Part shown: positions 36,901 through 50,000 of the stretch, piece after piece
Layout: the number at the start of each line of letters is the position of its first letter
How positions within the stretch are numbered: the first letter of the stretch is position 1
DNA from: Lucifuga dentata
Lineage: Eukaryota; Chordata; Actinopteri; Ophidiiformes; Bythitidae
Length of the DNA stretch: 64,000 bases
Direction: 5' to 3'
NCBI GenBank assembly: GCA_014773175.1
Contig: VXCM01001267.1
Coordinates: forward strand, 1 to 64,000
Program-made: the position numbers and the translations under genes
The notes under the pieces: model-generated
Database searches by the model: none
Seen by the model: only the letters and a program-made list of their open reading frames with translations
Told to the model about the DNA's origin: nothing

Positions 36901-39900
36901 TTGATGCACTCCTGGGCCCTCCCATCACTCGTAGCTCCTCCACCCCAGACAAGACCTTCCAGCCCCCCACCTTCCAGCAGTCTCCCCTGGCCCAGGTGCC
37001 CAATTCAAACAACAGACAGCAGCCAGCTTCCCCACAGCAGGCCCCCAGCCTCAGACAGACTAAAGTGGAGCAGCCCCAGCCGAGTCTCAGNAGCTTCCCC
37101 ACAGCAGGCCCCCAGCCTCAGACAGACTAAAGTGGAGCAGCCCCAGCCGAGTCTCAGCCCATCTGTGCCTGCTCAGGCCACCTCACCCAGTGGTTCACCA
37201 GGACCGAATCCACAATTCAGCTCCACACCTCAGGCCCTTTTCACCTCGCCTGCACCTCAGACTCAGCCCCAGACGCAGACGCAGCTTCAGGCCCAGGCTC
37301 CATCCCAGCAGATGCGGCCCAGCTACAGCTGCCAGAACAGCTACACAGGTAGGTACTCTGCAGTGGTGATTTTCTGTATGCCTGAGAGGGGTTTGGCTTT
37401 TTTTGTTACATAGTATTAACACGTCCTTCAAAATCTGATTGTCTCTTATGGTAAATCATCTAAATTTTGGCATTTGAAAGTATGATTATTTGAAAGTACC
37501 TTATATACTCGCGTATAAGCTGAGTTTTTATTACCAAATTTCACAATGCAAATCGGGGGGTTTGCTTATACACAAGAAATTCAAATTTGATCCCAGAGAA
37601 TGATATTTTCAGCGGTGGAAATACTACCCATTACCACTACCCATGGAAAATAGTTTAAATCATACCTTAGAATGAGATATTTCCTGACTAAACATCTTAT
37701 CCAGCACATTTTGCAGCAGCCATTTGCAGCGCCCAGTAAGCAGCGCTGTTGTGATTGGTCAAACACAAAAGAATGGGCCAGTCAGAGACGATCTTATAAA
37801 AGTTCTCTTTCATATACCAGTAAGATAACATTGTTTGGTTGTCTCGTCCAACATCTTTATGAGCAAGAAACTTGAGATGAGATACGAAACACAATGAAAA
37901 CTACACAGACTCAGAAAGGAAAAGAGCATCCTATAAGGCTGGTTTCAAGACATGTTACACAGAGCAGGACTGGAATGAACTGTTTGGTGATTCAGACAAG
38001 GAAGAGGAATCTGGAAAAGTTAATGTCAGCTAATGTTAGTTATGGTAATCAGCTGTTTACTGGTACTAGTATGTGGATTATTTTCAGAAAATCACAGGAA
38101 TATTATGACAATACCCAGAGAAATGGGTAATTTGCTAAACAAATAAATTGATGGAACAACATCAGGGGGTAGGTTTATATAGGGGTTTCTTTAAAAATCT
38201 AAATTTGCAGATCAAAATCAAGGGGTCGGCTTATACTCGAGTAAATATGGTAGTTTCTTTTTTTTTTAACTCTTTTTATTATTGTTCATATTTAGATGTC
38301 TTATTATTATTATTTTTTTTTTTTTTTTTTTTNTTTTTTTTTTTTTTTTTTTACAATGACAGGTTTATTTGTTTTGCATGGCCACTCTTTCAGTCCCATA
38401 TCCACTCCTGTTTTCTTCACTAAATAATTTTGTTCCCAACAGTTTAATCGGAAACGGTTGATACTGACAGCCTTGTTTATTTTTGTTTTTTAAGCTGGTC
38501 TAAAATCTTGGAGCCAAACCTAGCAAGGGCATATAGAATTCCTCTCGCATGCAAATGCACTCACAGGAGCTGCACATGCTGCTGCGTTGTGTCTTTAGGT
38601 TGCAATGTTAGAGATGCCATTTTCTATTTTTGAGTTGCTTTTGTCAGTTGGTTTTCAAACTGAAAACATTTTGATATAATTACAACTTTCTAACAACTTA
38701 ACACATGCAGAAACTGCCAAAAAAAACAAAACAAAACAAAACATACAGCTCTTATCAGAATATTTTCAGCACGTGAAAAGCAGCTACCTCAGTGAGACAG
38801 GCTTTACATTGTTAGGAGTCTTTCATTACTACTTACAAAAGACATTTTTATTGCCAGTATCCACTCAGTATTATTGACATTTCAATTTTATTTATATGTA
38901 TTATTTTATACTTTAAATTATGGGCTGTCTGCTGAATTTTGACTGGCTACCATTGTTTTCTAATACAACCAGAGCTAGTCTACTTAAAATCTGGTTTCTT
39001 TTTGTAAAAGCCAGTGTGAGATTGGTGTTGGATATCACAAATGACGTGGCACACCCAGCATGATTGCTCTGCTCTTAGCATGTCTGTTCCCTTTCCCTAG
39101 CTGGAACACTGGGTTACTCAACCTCAGCTGATCTCATATCCAAGTCCAAATCTAATAGACTTTGTTCAGGGTTTTGGGTCTTCAGGTGAAAAAAAAAAAG
39201 TCTGGGCAGCAGACATGCACACTGCAAACTTTGATCACTGATTGGCTGTTACTGATGGCTGTAAATACACATCGCCTGAGAGTTTTCACAGAAGCAGTAA
39301 ATTACATAATGTATAGTGCAAAAACTTCCCAACCTTGTTACTGATTGAATCCACTGACTGGCCGAACTGACCTGGAGTTGATAAGAAAGCTCTGGTGACA
39401 CACTGAATGTTGCTATTATTTATTATCGCTTCAGAAATAGCACCTCACCTATTGGCCTACAAACCTGTAGCCAATTGCCCATACAGCGTCATCAAGAGGA
39501 GCTATTGCTTCAATGACGCACCAATGCTTTTAAAACAATTCTGGTACTAATTTGACTGTAACAAATGAAATTGTTAGTTCCAAAATCGGTCAATTTCATC
39601 AGAACAAAGAAAATTTGACCAACACATATACACACATATAATAGCAATATATGTGTCGGTCAGATTTTCTTTAAAGTTGATAGGGCCTGGTAATAATAGA
39701 ATGCTGAGATATTGATCCATCTGTAATCGCTTCTTATATTTTTTTCAACAAGAAATTACATCAGTAGTTTCAACCAGAATTGTGAAATGTTCAGATGACT
39801 TTTTAAAGATTGTGCTTAAAAACATGTATGAATAATAAATATAACCTTTCATTAAAGTTAAATAGTTGAAAGGGAAAAATAAATGATCATAAAACAAATA

Positions 39901-41062
39901 TTTTTCTCAAATGGGCTTGACGAAGACGTGCGTATACTGACTCCACGCACAGTGAGGAGGATGGTTTGAGTGGTCAAAGAATCTTCAAGGATCACAGCTG
40001 GAGAAATGCAGATGTTAGTTGGATCTGGGGGTCAGAAAGTCTCCAAAACTACTTTCAGATGCCACCAGGCCAATTGAGAAAAATATTTGTTTCATAATAA
40101 GAATTTATTTTCCCCTTTCCATTATTTTACTTTAATTGAAGGTTATATTTGTATATATATAATTTTTGTCAGAGTGGAGGAATTGGTGTTAAGAAATGGT
40201 ATAATGGAACAGAATCCATCCAATCAGATTCACTTAACAGAAAGATTTAACTTTTGGATGATCCCTTATTATTCCAACCACCATCCTCCAGGAGAGGAAC
40301 GTCTTTCTCCACCACCAAACAATTTCAGAGTGTTGTACAAAACAAATTTAAGATGAGTGAATCTAGCAAAATATTACAAAAGATTCTTTAAAGCTGAATG
40401 TCTTGGAAAATGGCTGGCAGTTGCGTGAGGTGTAAGCAGGTAGACAAAGCCACTCATATGGTCCTTTAAATCTGAAACAGTCACTCCTGCACAACTGTTT
40501 TCCAGCTGTTAGCCAACCAGTCACCAGCTTGTCATCCTCGCCCCCAACTGTTCAGCCTGCGGCCATTCAGACGCAGATCCAAGCTCTGACCACCACCTCT
40601 CCTCTCCTGGCCACCTCAGCAAGCCCACCCACCCAAACCATCACGCCCCATGTACAGCAAGTACCTGTGAGTGTGCGTGTGTGTGTGCACTACTAAAGAC
40701 AACAACAGCAAAATAAATACTTGTTTGTGGTCTTGTGGAACCAAACCACAGAGCCAAGTAAAAGTTTGTGTGTGTGTTTTCTAGGTATTGCTGCAGCCCC
40801 AGTTCATCAAAGCTGAGTCTCTGCTGCTGACCACTCTGAAGCCAGACCCCTGCATCGTCACCACTATGGCCTCTCCCACCTCTCTGGCCACCACCACCCC
40901 CACCCCAGTACAGAGTGCTTCACTGCAGGTAAGAACCATAAATGTTCTTCCAGCGCTTTAAAGATAAGAATGAGTAATTCTTACCAAACGAAGCCATTAA
41001 TGGAATCAAGTAGGAAATTGAAGGGTTCAGATGCTCCCCAATATCAAAAGTATGTGATTAAT

Positions 41063-41093
<31 letters not shown>

Positions 41094-44000
41094 NTTTTTT
41101 GTCATTTTGCTCTCTCATGGTGTGTTAAAGGACCAAACCATCCTTTTGCATATTTGAGCCTAATATCTTCAATTTTCATACACATAAGGTTATTGACAAT
41201 CGTTTCCCAAAGGATAAAACTGTATTTCAGCTTTCCTGAGATTTTGCAAAATGTCTTAATCTTTCCAAATCAAATATTGAAGTGATACACTCACCTTAAA
41301 AATTGATATTTTGCCTACAAATAGTTATGCAGCCTTATGAAGTCATGGTCGTTTAAATTTTTCCATAAACGCAGGTCTTCTTTTGGGACTATATTCCCCA
41401 ATGCATACATTCACTCAAGTACATTCACTCCGTGCTTTTTATTGCCCTTAAACGCTAAAATTACGAAACTTCGGAAAAAACCTGCATACACATATTGCTC
41501 ACGATGATGGATTACCTATCCCAAGAATGTTTCAAGTATCAACAAGTTGATTTTAATAGAGTTCCAGAATGAGCTGAAACCAATGGAGGTCTGGAAGGTA
41601 GGATAAATTTTTTTAATTCAATGTTCCAGTAGTATGCTTTCAGAAATGATTATCAGTAACGTTACATGTATGAAAATTGAAAATTTTAGACGCAAACGTG
41701 CAAAATGGTGGTATGATACTTTAAAACTGAGTTAATCTGAATAAGAGAAAAATCAGATTTTATTGTGCACATTCATCAACTAACTGGTTCCTTCTCTCCC
41801 CATTCTTCCACTCTCTGATGCCCTTCCACTTGCCTCCTCAGGCCTTTGTGGGCAGGGGCACCATCCTGACCACACTTCCTGTCATGTTGGATGCTGACAA
41901 GCTGCCTATTAACCGCATCGCCATCAGCAGTAAACCGGCCAATGCTCCACACAAGGGAGAGAAACGCACTGCCCACAATGCCATCGAGAAGCGTTATCGC
42001 TCCTCCATTAATGACAAAATTGTGGAGCTCAAAGACCTGGTGGCTGGAACTGAAGCCAAGGTAGTAAAGAGAAACTGGCACGACTGTTTAAAAAAAATAA
42101 AAACTAAAAAATGAAAGTTGCCAAATTAACTGTTACTAACTGATAAAGAATCAAATCCTAATCTTGAATTACATTGATTTTTAAGAGCTTGTTTATTTAT
42201 TCAGCTTTTATCTCATATCCTGAGGTGATTCTGAAAGAATATGCCAGAGAACATGAATGTTTTGATTAAATGCTTCTTGCCAGGTCTGTCAGTCAGCGTT
42301 ACTGGGAAGAAGTTAATTATTTTTGGATACATTGTTTTTTTGTCTACCCTCTCGCAGCTCAACAAGTCTGCAGTATTGAGGAAAGCGATCGACTACATCC
42401 GTTACATACAGCAGGTCAATCAGAAACTCAAACAGGAGAACGTGGCTCTTAAAATGGCAGCCCAGAAAAACAGTATGTCCTTTAAAACCTTTTCTTTTCT
42501 CTTTTTTTTCCTTACTGCTAGCACTGCATTCACTGCATTTTCATAACCTTTCGTGAAGATGTCTATAAATGGCTTATCTTATTCTGAAATGACAATGCCG
42601 AAAACAGTTTTCTAAAGTGAATTGCAGGTTGGAGACATCTTTGTCCTTTTAATACCACTGATTGACACTCTCTAATTGGTCTTCTCCTGTTTCCCTCCCA
42701 CTTTCTTCAGAGTCTCTGAAGGACCTCGTTGCCATGGAGGTGGATCCACAGGTGGAGGTGAAGAATGAGCTGCCCACCCCGCCAGCCTCTGACGTGGGCT
42801 CGCCTACCTCTTTCTCTCAATGTGGCAGCGACTCAGAACCTGACAGCCCGATGGGGGAGGACACTAAGGTATGTTCTTTTCTCTCAGTGACACAAGCTGC
42901 AGTTTAAATGGTTAAGTGTTTTTCTTTCAACTGGACCAGGTCAGGTTACCAAGGGGTCAGACTCTGCATGTTTGATTCACGAAAACACTGTGCATCTTAT
43001 TGAAATGTCTTCAAGCAGCACATTGAATCCTGCATTACTCGTTCATTTTAAAGGACCATACTGTCCATTTTGCATGTTTGAGCCCAATATATTCAATTTT
43101 CATACACGTAAGGTTACTGACAATCATTTCCCAAAGGATAAAGCCGTATTTCAGCTTTCCTAATTGCAAAAGCCTTCCTTTTGCAAAATCTCTTAATCTT
43201 TCAAAATCAATTATTCAAGTGATACACCCACCTTAATAATCGATGTTTTGCCTGCTAATAGTACACAGCCTTATGAAATCACGGTCATTTAAATTTTTCC
43301 ATAAACGCAGGTCTTGTTTTGGGACTATATGCCCTGGTGGAGACACACACTTTTTATTAAACATTAAAATTATGCAACTTCTAAAAAAAAACCTGAATAT
43401 ACAGTATGTCTTGTTTGCGATGATGGATTACCTATCCCAAGAATGTTTGAAATATCAACAAGTTGATTTTAATAGCGTACCAGAATGAACTGAAACCAAT
43501 GGTGGTCTGGAAGGTAGGAAACAAACAAAATTTAACTCACCATTCCTTTAGTATGCTTTGGGAAATGATTGTCAGTAATGTAACATGTATGAAAATTGAA
43601 TATATTAGGCTTAAACATGCAAAATGGGTGGTATGGTCCTTTAAGCTCAATTAATTATCAAAATTACCATCAGTTTTGCTTTAAGACTAAATTTAGCTTT
43701 TGCATCAAGGCATTGCAGACCCTCTATATGTTGCTACAGCATATAGAGGGTCTCACTTTACATACAGCATAAATGACTAATGGGGGACCTCTTTCTGTTC
43801 TTGTGTGCTAGCCGAATGTGGGCATTCTGGACACATCACCAACAAGCGGCAGTGCTGGAGGGATGTTGGATCGATCCCGCATGGCGCTGTGTGCCTTCAC
43901 CTTCCTCTTCGTCTCCCTCAACCCTCTGGCCACCCTGCTCTGCTCATCCGGCAGCAGCTCGACTGGTGCCGAGACCCATCACAGCAGGAACATGCTGGGT

Positions 44001-47000
44001 GTGGAAATCACAGGTATGAGGAGTGAGCGAGTCGCATAAAGCTGTGATTGCATGTTATGTATTCGGAAATGACAAATACGACTAAACACACACAAATGAG
44101 AAACATGCATGTTGTTCATAGCTGACTCTTGGGGCTGGATGGACTGGATGCTGCCAACCCTGCTGGTGTGGTTGCTGAACGGGATCCTGGTGTCAGGAGT
44201 TCTGATCCGCCTGTTGGTATATGGAGAGCCTGTAACTCGACCACATTCCAGATCCTCAGTCTTGTTCTGGAGGCACCGCAAACAGGCTGACCTGGACCTG
44301 GCTAGAGTACGGTTTTGTTTTTTGGGATGAAACGTAGTGATCATCACTGAGAAATTTGCTCTTTCCTCCAGAAATGAGCACCATATAGAAAGAAAAAGAA
44401 ATGAGTGTTAGAAGTAATTTCAACAAATGACTACAGCAGTGCAAAAACAATTCAACTGCCTCTCTCAGGGTTTTATCTGTTCTTCCACTTCATGTCTTTC
44501 CTTCGCCCTCCTCAGGGGGATTTTGCTCAGGCCAGTCAGAACCTGTGGACCTGTCTGAAGGCTCTCGGTCGTCCGTTACCCACCTCCCAGCTGGACCTGG
44601 CCTGTGCTGCCCTGTGGGCCCTGCTGCGTTTCTGCCTCCAGCGTTTCTGGGTGGGTCGCTGGCTGGCTGCCAGAGCTGGAGGGCTGCGATCTGATCGCCC
44701 CCTGCAGGAGGATGCCTGCAAAAGCAGCCGTGACGCCGCCTTGGTTTATCACCGTCTACACCAGCTTCACATGACAGGTTGGTTGGTAGGAAAATTTTAA
44801 ATGACTAAAGAAAAAAATCAGTCTTTCTAATATATTAAGTCCCAGTAAAGGGTTTATAACAAGTTTTTGAACTCATCTAGCTTGAATAATTAGTAGAAGG
44901 ACCACTTTTGTCTTTGCATTTTTTTAAATATATTCTTTGGATATTGTTTTACCATTGGAATTACCTGTGCACTTAGATGAATTTGCAAGGCAGCAGCAAC
45001 TTTAAAATAATTTAAAGAAAATTATTTTCCTGTCCACTTTCTGTGCATGCAGGTAAGCTGAATGGCAGCCACCTCGCAGCAGTACACATGGCTCTGAGTG
45101 CGGTGAACCTGGTAGAATGTGCCGGCTCCTGTCTGCCTGTAGCCACTCTGGCTGAGGTTTACGTCTCCGCAGCTCTCCGGGTCAAAGCCAGCCTGCCTAG
45201 AATCCTGCATTTCACCTCTGTAAGCCCTCTTTAGTGTACTCATGCATCTTGCTTAGTCATTTCCATCATGTAAATTGAAGTGTTGTTTGGTTTTTTGCTT
45301 TTTTGTTTTGCATGGATGCTGTCAAAATGATATACTTACATGCTATCTCAGCAGTAATCAGTTTGGAATTGAGGTCATGTGGTTGCTTGTAAAAAGATTA
45401 GGGATTTATTTTCTGACTGAACTGAACTAAACCAACAGATCATCCGTATGACTTAGTATGAAACAAAAGTACAATAAGAATCATATTTTTTTGTTTCCCT
45501 TCTCGTAGCGGATATTCCTGAGCAGTGCCCGCCAGGCATGTCTGTCATCCAGTGGCAGTGTGCCTCCAGCTATGCAGTGGCTGTGTCACCCGCTCGGCCA
45601 CCGCTTCTTCGTTGATGGGGACTGGGCTATTCGCAGCACCCCCAAAGAAAGCATCTACAGCCAGGCTGGAAATACCGGTCAGTGCAGACAAAATATACAT
45701 GCTGTCTGTGCATATGCAGTTTGTTCAGTTCTAAAATGCAAGTCAGTTTAATTTAGATGTAATTGAGTCTTGTCACTCAAGCTCCTATGCTCCTGTTTAA
45801 TGCACGTGCACACACCGGCATTTGTATTCCTCATCTTGTCTGTTTGTTGTTACTCCTACAGTGGATCCTCTGGCTCAGGTAACTCAGGCATTCAGAGAAC
45901 ACCTCCTGGAGAAGGCTCTGTACTGTGTGGCCCAGCCTCGGGGGGAGAAAAACCCCAGCCAGGGCAAGGGGTGAGAATACCACACACACACACACACACN
46001 AGCCTCGGGGGGAGAAAAACCCCAGCCAGGGCAAGGGGTGAGAATACCACACACACACACACACACGCACACACCTTCCAAATAACTGCTGCTGGTTTTG
46101 TTTTATTTTCACCACCAATGCATGACTAAAAATTATATGATCTTTAATTTGAGGCTCTTGGTGTAGCTTATTTTTGATGCAAATGAGGTGCTTGAATAGG
46201 GAGAAAGGGAGGTTAGTAAATGAAACCACACCAATGAAGATAACACAACAGGTTATAAAGAACTGTAATAATTCATAATGTTGTTGGTGATAATAGATTT
46301 TAAATTGTCTATGTATGTTGTTTTTGGTGCAAAATAACTCTGCCGTGTCTCTTCCTCCTCAGAGAGTATGCTGATGCTCTTGAGTACCTGCAGCTGTTAA
46401 CCAGTGCATCAGATGCTGCTGGTGCAACCACCCAGTCATTTGCCATCGGTTCCAATATGGCTACTGTGACTGGTAAGTCACAGTCTCAATTGTGATTGCA
46501 GCCCTCATTTGACTCCCTGTTTTATGTTAAGATAAAATCTTATGTCTTCACAGGCAGCTGTAAACTGAGATTTCAACACTGACTTTGTTTAGATAACTTA
46601 AGCTCCAGTTTGATTATTTAACATCGGTGCCACAACAGTGACACCTAATGCGGCAGTTTTGAGTTCCAGCCCCGAATAAGCTTTTCTTTTTTTTAAAAAA
46701 AGCTGAACTCTCAAACTTCACATTCACTTTTGCTCTTGCTCGAATGCATCAAAAATTCAAGCGTAGATTTACTTCATTACTGCTCATCTTTGCAGAGACC
46801 TTACCTTTTCAGTTTCCTTAACATGTTTGCCAAAAAAAAGAAGAAGTGAAGTGAATGGGACTAGTATTTCCAGTGGGCTGACTTCCACCCTCCCACCACT
46901 TTGCTTTGTCCTCACTGATCATTGATCTGAGTGAAAGGGGGCTAGGTGAAAGGAAGGCGTCCGCTAGATTGCTTCATCTATCTTCAGCGCTGTCAAATCA

Positions 47001-50000
47001 GTGATCACCTTGAAGGGAAGAAGGGAGGAGGAGGCCGTGCAGAGATTTTAATAGGAGACTTTTCTTGGCAGAGCCTCAGGTTGCTAACGCACTGTTGGTA
47101 GTCTGCGTGTGCATGTGTGCGTGTGGCTCTCTCCCAATGTTAAATGGAGGAGGTTTTCCCCATGTGGGAGTCATCAAAATGGCTGCTTTTTCTCAGCATG
47201 TTGTGACTGTGCCGGGGGGGGGNCGGGCATTGATTCAGAGGTCAGGATACAGACAGCAGCTGTGTGTATATGAATGCTCATGCATGTAAAATAGTGGACA
47301 GATGGGGCTTTAAATATTTGCTTGTTTGTATGTGTGTGTCTCAACTCTGACTGTTTTCTTTCCACCCTGCCCTGCTTCCAGGCTGCGACCCCCACTCCAA
47401 ATGGTGGTCCTCAGTTGCCGTGGTGATAATCAACTGGCTCCAAGGAGACGACGCTGCCGCGGAAAGGCTTTATCCAACTGTTGAGCACCTACCGCGCAGT
47501 TTGCAGAATGCCGAGTATGTTGGACATTTACACATTGAAAATTCTCCAGCCAGGTCGAGAGTATGAGATGATGCCAAATGGAGGACACACACCCCTCCAC
47601 CACTTTAACCTGTATCCCTTCTTTTTTTGCCCTCCCCTTGCTCTGTCAGGAGTCTTCTTCCCAAATCGTGCCTGAACACATTCCGGGCAGTACGAGCTCT
47701 GCTGTCCAAGCCAGAAAACTGCCAACTGAGTCTGAGCTACAGCGACAAGGCCAGCGCCCTGCTTCGGGACAGCCTCAACCTTGGACCACACTGCCACAGC
47801 TCCAGTTTAGACAAGGTACACACACACACACACACACCAACACATGGAGGTTTTTGTGCTTGAAAGTCAAATTGATGTTTATTAATCCTGCGAGGGAAAT
47901 TCTGCGGGGAGGTGACAGCATCTGCATTAAAAACAGAAAACTTATAGTTGATGTGCAAGTGCGCGCACACAGAATGACAGATGTGCTCATACACGTGTGT
48001 ATAAAATTGTAAACAAAGGAAATTGCCCACACTGACGCATAATCGCTCGAGTACACACTTGCACACTTTCACAACACAAATCCACACGCCGCTGTTCTCC
48101 CTCTGAGGCGTTCCATTTCCATTCTGTGGCGATGCCGTGCCGCCCGACCCTCTGGCGCTCAGCAGATGGTGATGCTGGTGGATTGGTGCTTCACAGTGTG
48201 TGTGTCTGTCCATGGCCAGAGCTGTGGTGCATTGTAGTTGCATTGCATGTGTGTCTCAGCAGAGTGCAATGTACCTGCAGTGCAACACAGAGCCAGGCCA
48301 CTAACAGCAGAAAACACACGGTGAATCAAAACACCCTTCAACTTTTAGCAGAATGACACGCTTGAAATGTCAAATTCTGACTTTGCGTCCTGTTATATCA
48401 TGCAGTCAAGAGTGCTAGTTTGGTAGATTATTTGACAAGTGATTTCTAAAAGGTCCTCTAACTTTTGTCAGATTAAATCACTTGCTTTAGTTTTGAAGGC
48501 ATTTTATTCATCGGCACGTCACTGAACTTTCTCCGGTCTCAGTTGTAACACTAATCCTGCCCGTTTGTCTCCGTCTCCAGGTTGTCCAGTTGCTGCTGTG
48601 TGACTTGCTGTTGGTGATGAGGACCAACGTGTGGCGTCTGCAGCAGCAGCAGGGGGCTGGTTCATCAGGGACAGCGGTGGGTGCCAGCGGTCCCTCAGGA
48701 CTCCACCAGGCCTCCCCACCAGAGCTGCAAGGCTTTCAGCAAGATCTCAGCTCCCTACGGAAGCTGGCGCACAGCTTCAGGCCTGCAATGAGAAGAGTAT
48801 GTAATAGTATTAAAGTTTTTGTTAAAGGTGGTTAATATATTTTTTGGTGTACATTTTAGTAATTTAAGTCACTTCTCCTGTCAAGAGGGGTTTACGTTGA
48901 GTAAGTTTGGGGATTCAGTGTCTTCTTACGAAGTACTCACGGCACATTCAACCTGTCTTTGGTTCATTTATTTGAGTCTGCTGCCACTGGTTAATTCCTG
49001 AAATGATAAATCGATTAATTGATGACATATTGTTGAAAATGATCATAGGTTGCAGCCCTGTTTTTATCCCTAATAAAAACACCTACTCATGGAAGCGTAG
49101 TGGTGTCCAACCCACATTCAGCCATCACACAGCTTGGTTAGATGACGTGTTCAGATTGAGCATTGTTTGGTTCAGGCTGTTGTCTAACCTTAATTCCTCT
49201 GACAGTTGTCATCAGAACTCAAAAGCTGTCGTCATTGACTGACATTAACCCTGTCGAATTCACTGAGCTTGTTTTGCCCACTCAGACATTTGCATCTATT
49301 AAGGCAGATGCACAAACAGGGAGGCAGACTCTTGTGCATAGATTTGGAGTGATGAAACATAGAATTCATGCACAAAATTTAACACAGGGAGATGCACAGA
49401 TGTACATAGTAGTTACATCTGTGTGCACATATTTGCAGGCAATCCGAGATGGAACGCACAGGTACACATCCATGAGGCAGGTTTTTAGCAGCGTTCTTCA
49501 CAAAGCTTCAGAATCGCTCTGAACATTCTAGAGCTGAACATTCTATATGAGTCATCGTCACTCCCTCTCATCCCTCCTCCTCCCCCTCTCTAATCTCTCT
49601 TCCCTTCATCTTTTTCCAGTTGTTCCTTCATGAAGCTACAGCCAGACTGATGGCGGGGGCCAGTCCCACCCGCACACATCAGCTCCTGGACCGCTCACTG
49701 CGTCGCAGAGCAACCCCTGGAGCTAAAACCGGTGTGCACTCATGTTGATTTATTTATTTATTTTAAATAAATACTATCCCCAGTATTGCTCATATATAGT
49801 ATTTGCTGAAGTGTATGCATTGTCTAGCAACACTGATGCAAATGTATGCACGAGGGTTAATGGACAACATCAGAGTTGACTTGACAGAACACCATGTATC
49901 CAGGCTGCCAGTAACTTGGTAGACTCCAGCGTTCTGAGAGATTGTGGGCAGTAAGAGAGGCTCTGATAACATTAACATATTACACTGTTTTGATGAGTTA

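Noticed and set aside
40458..40470. Sixth copy of the TTAA MITE
   Set aside because: Only a 13 bp match to one terminus was found. No inner arm or left end.
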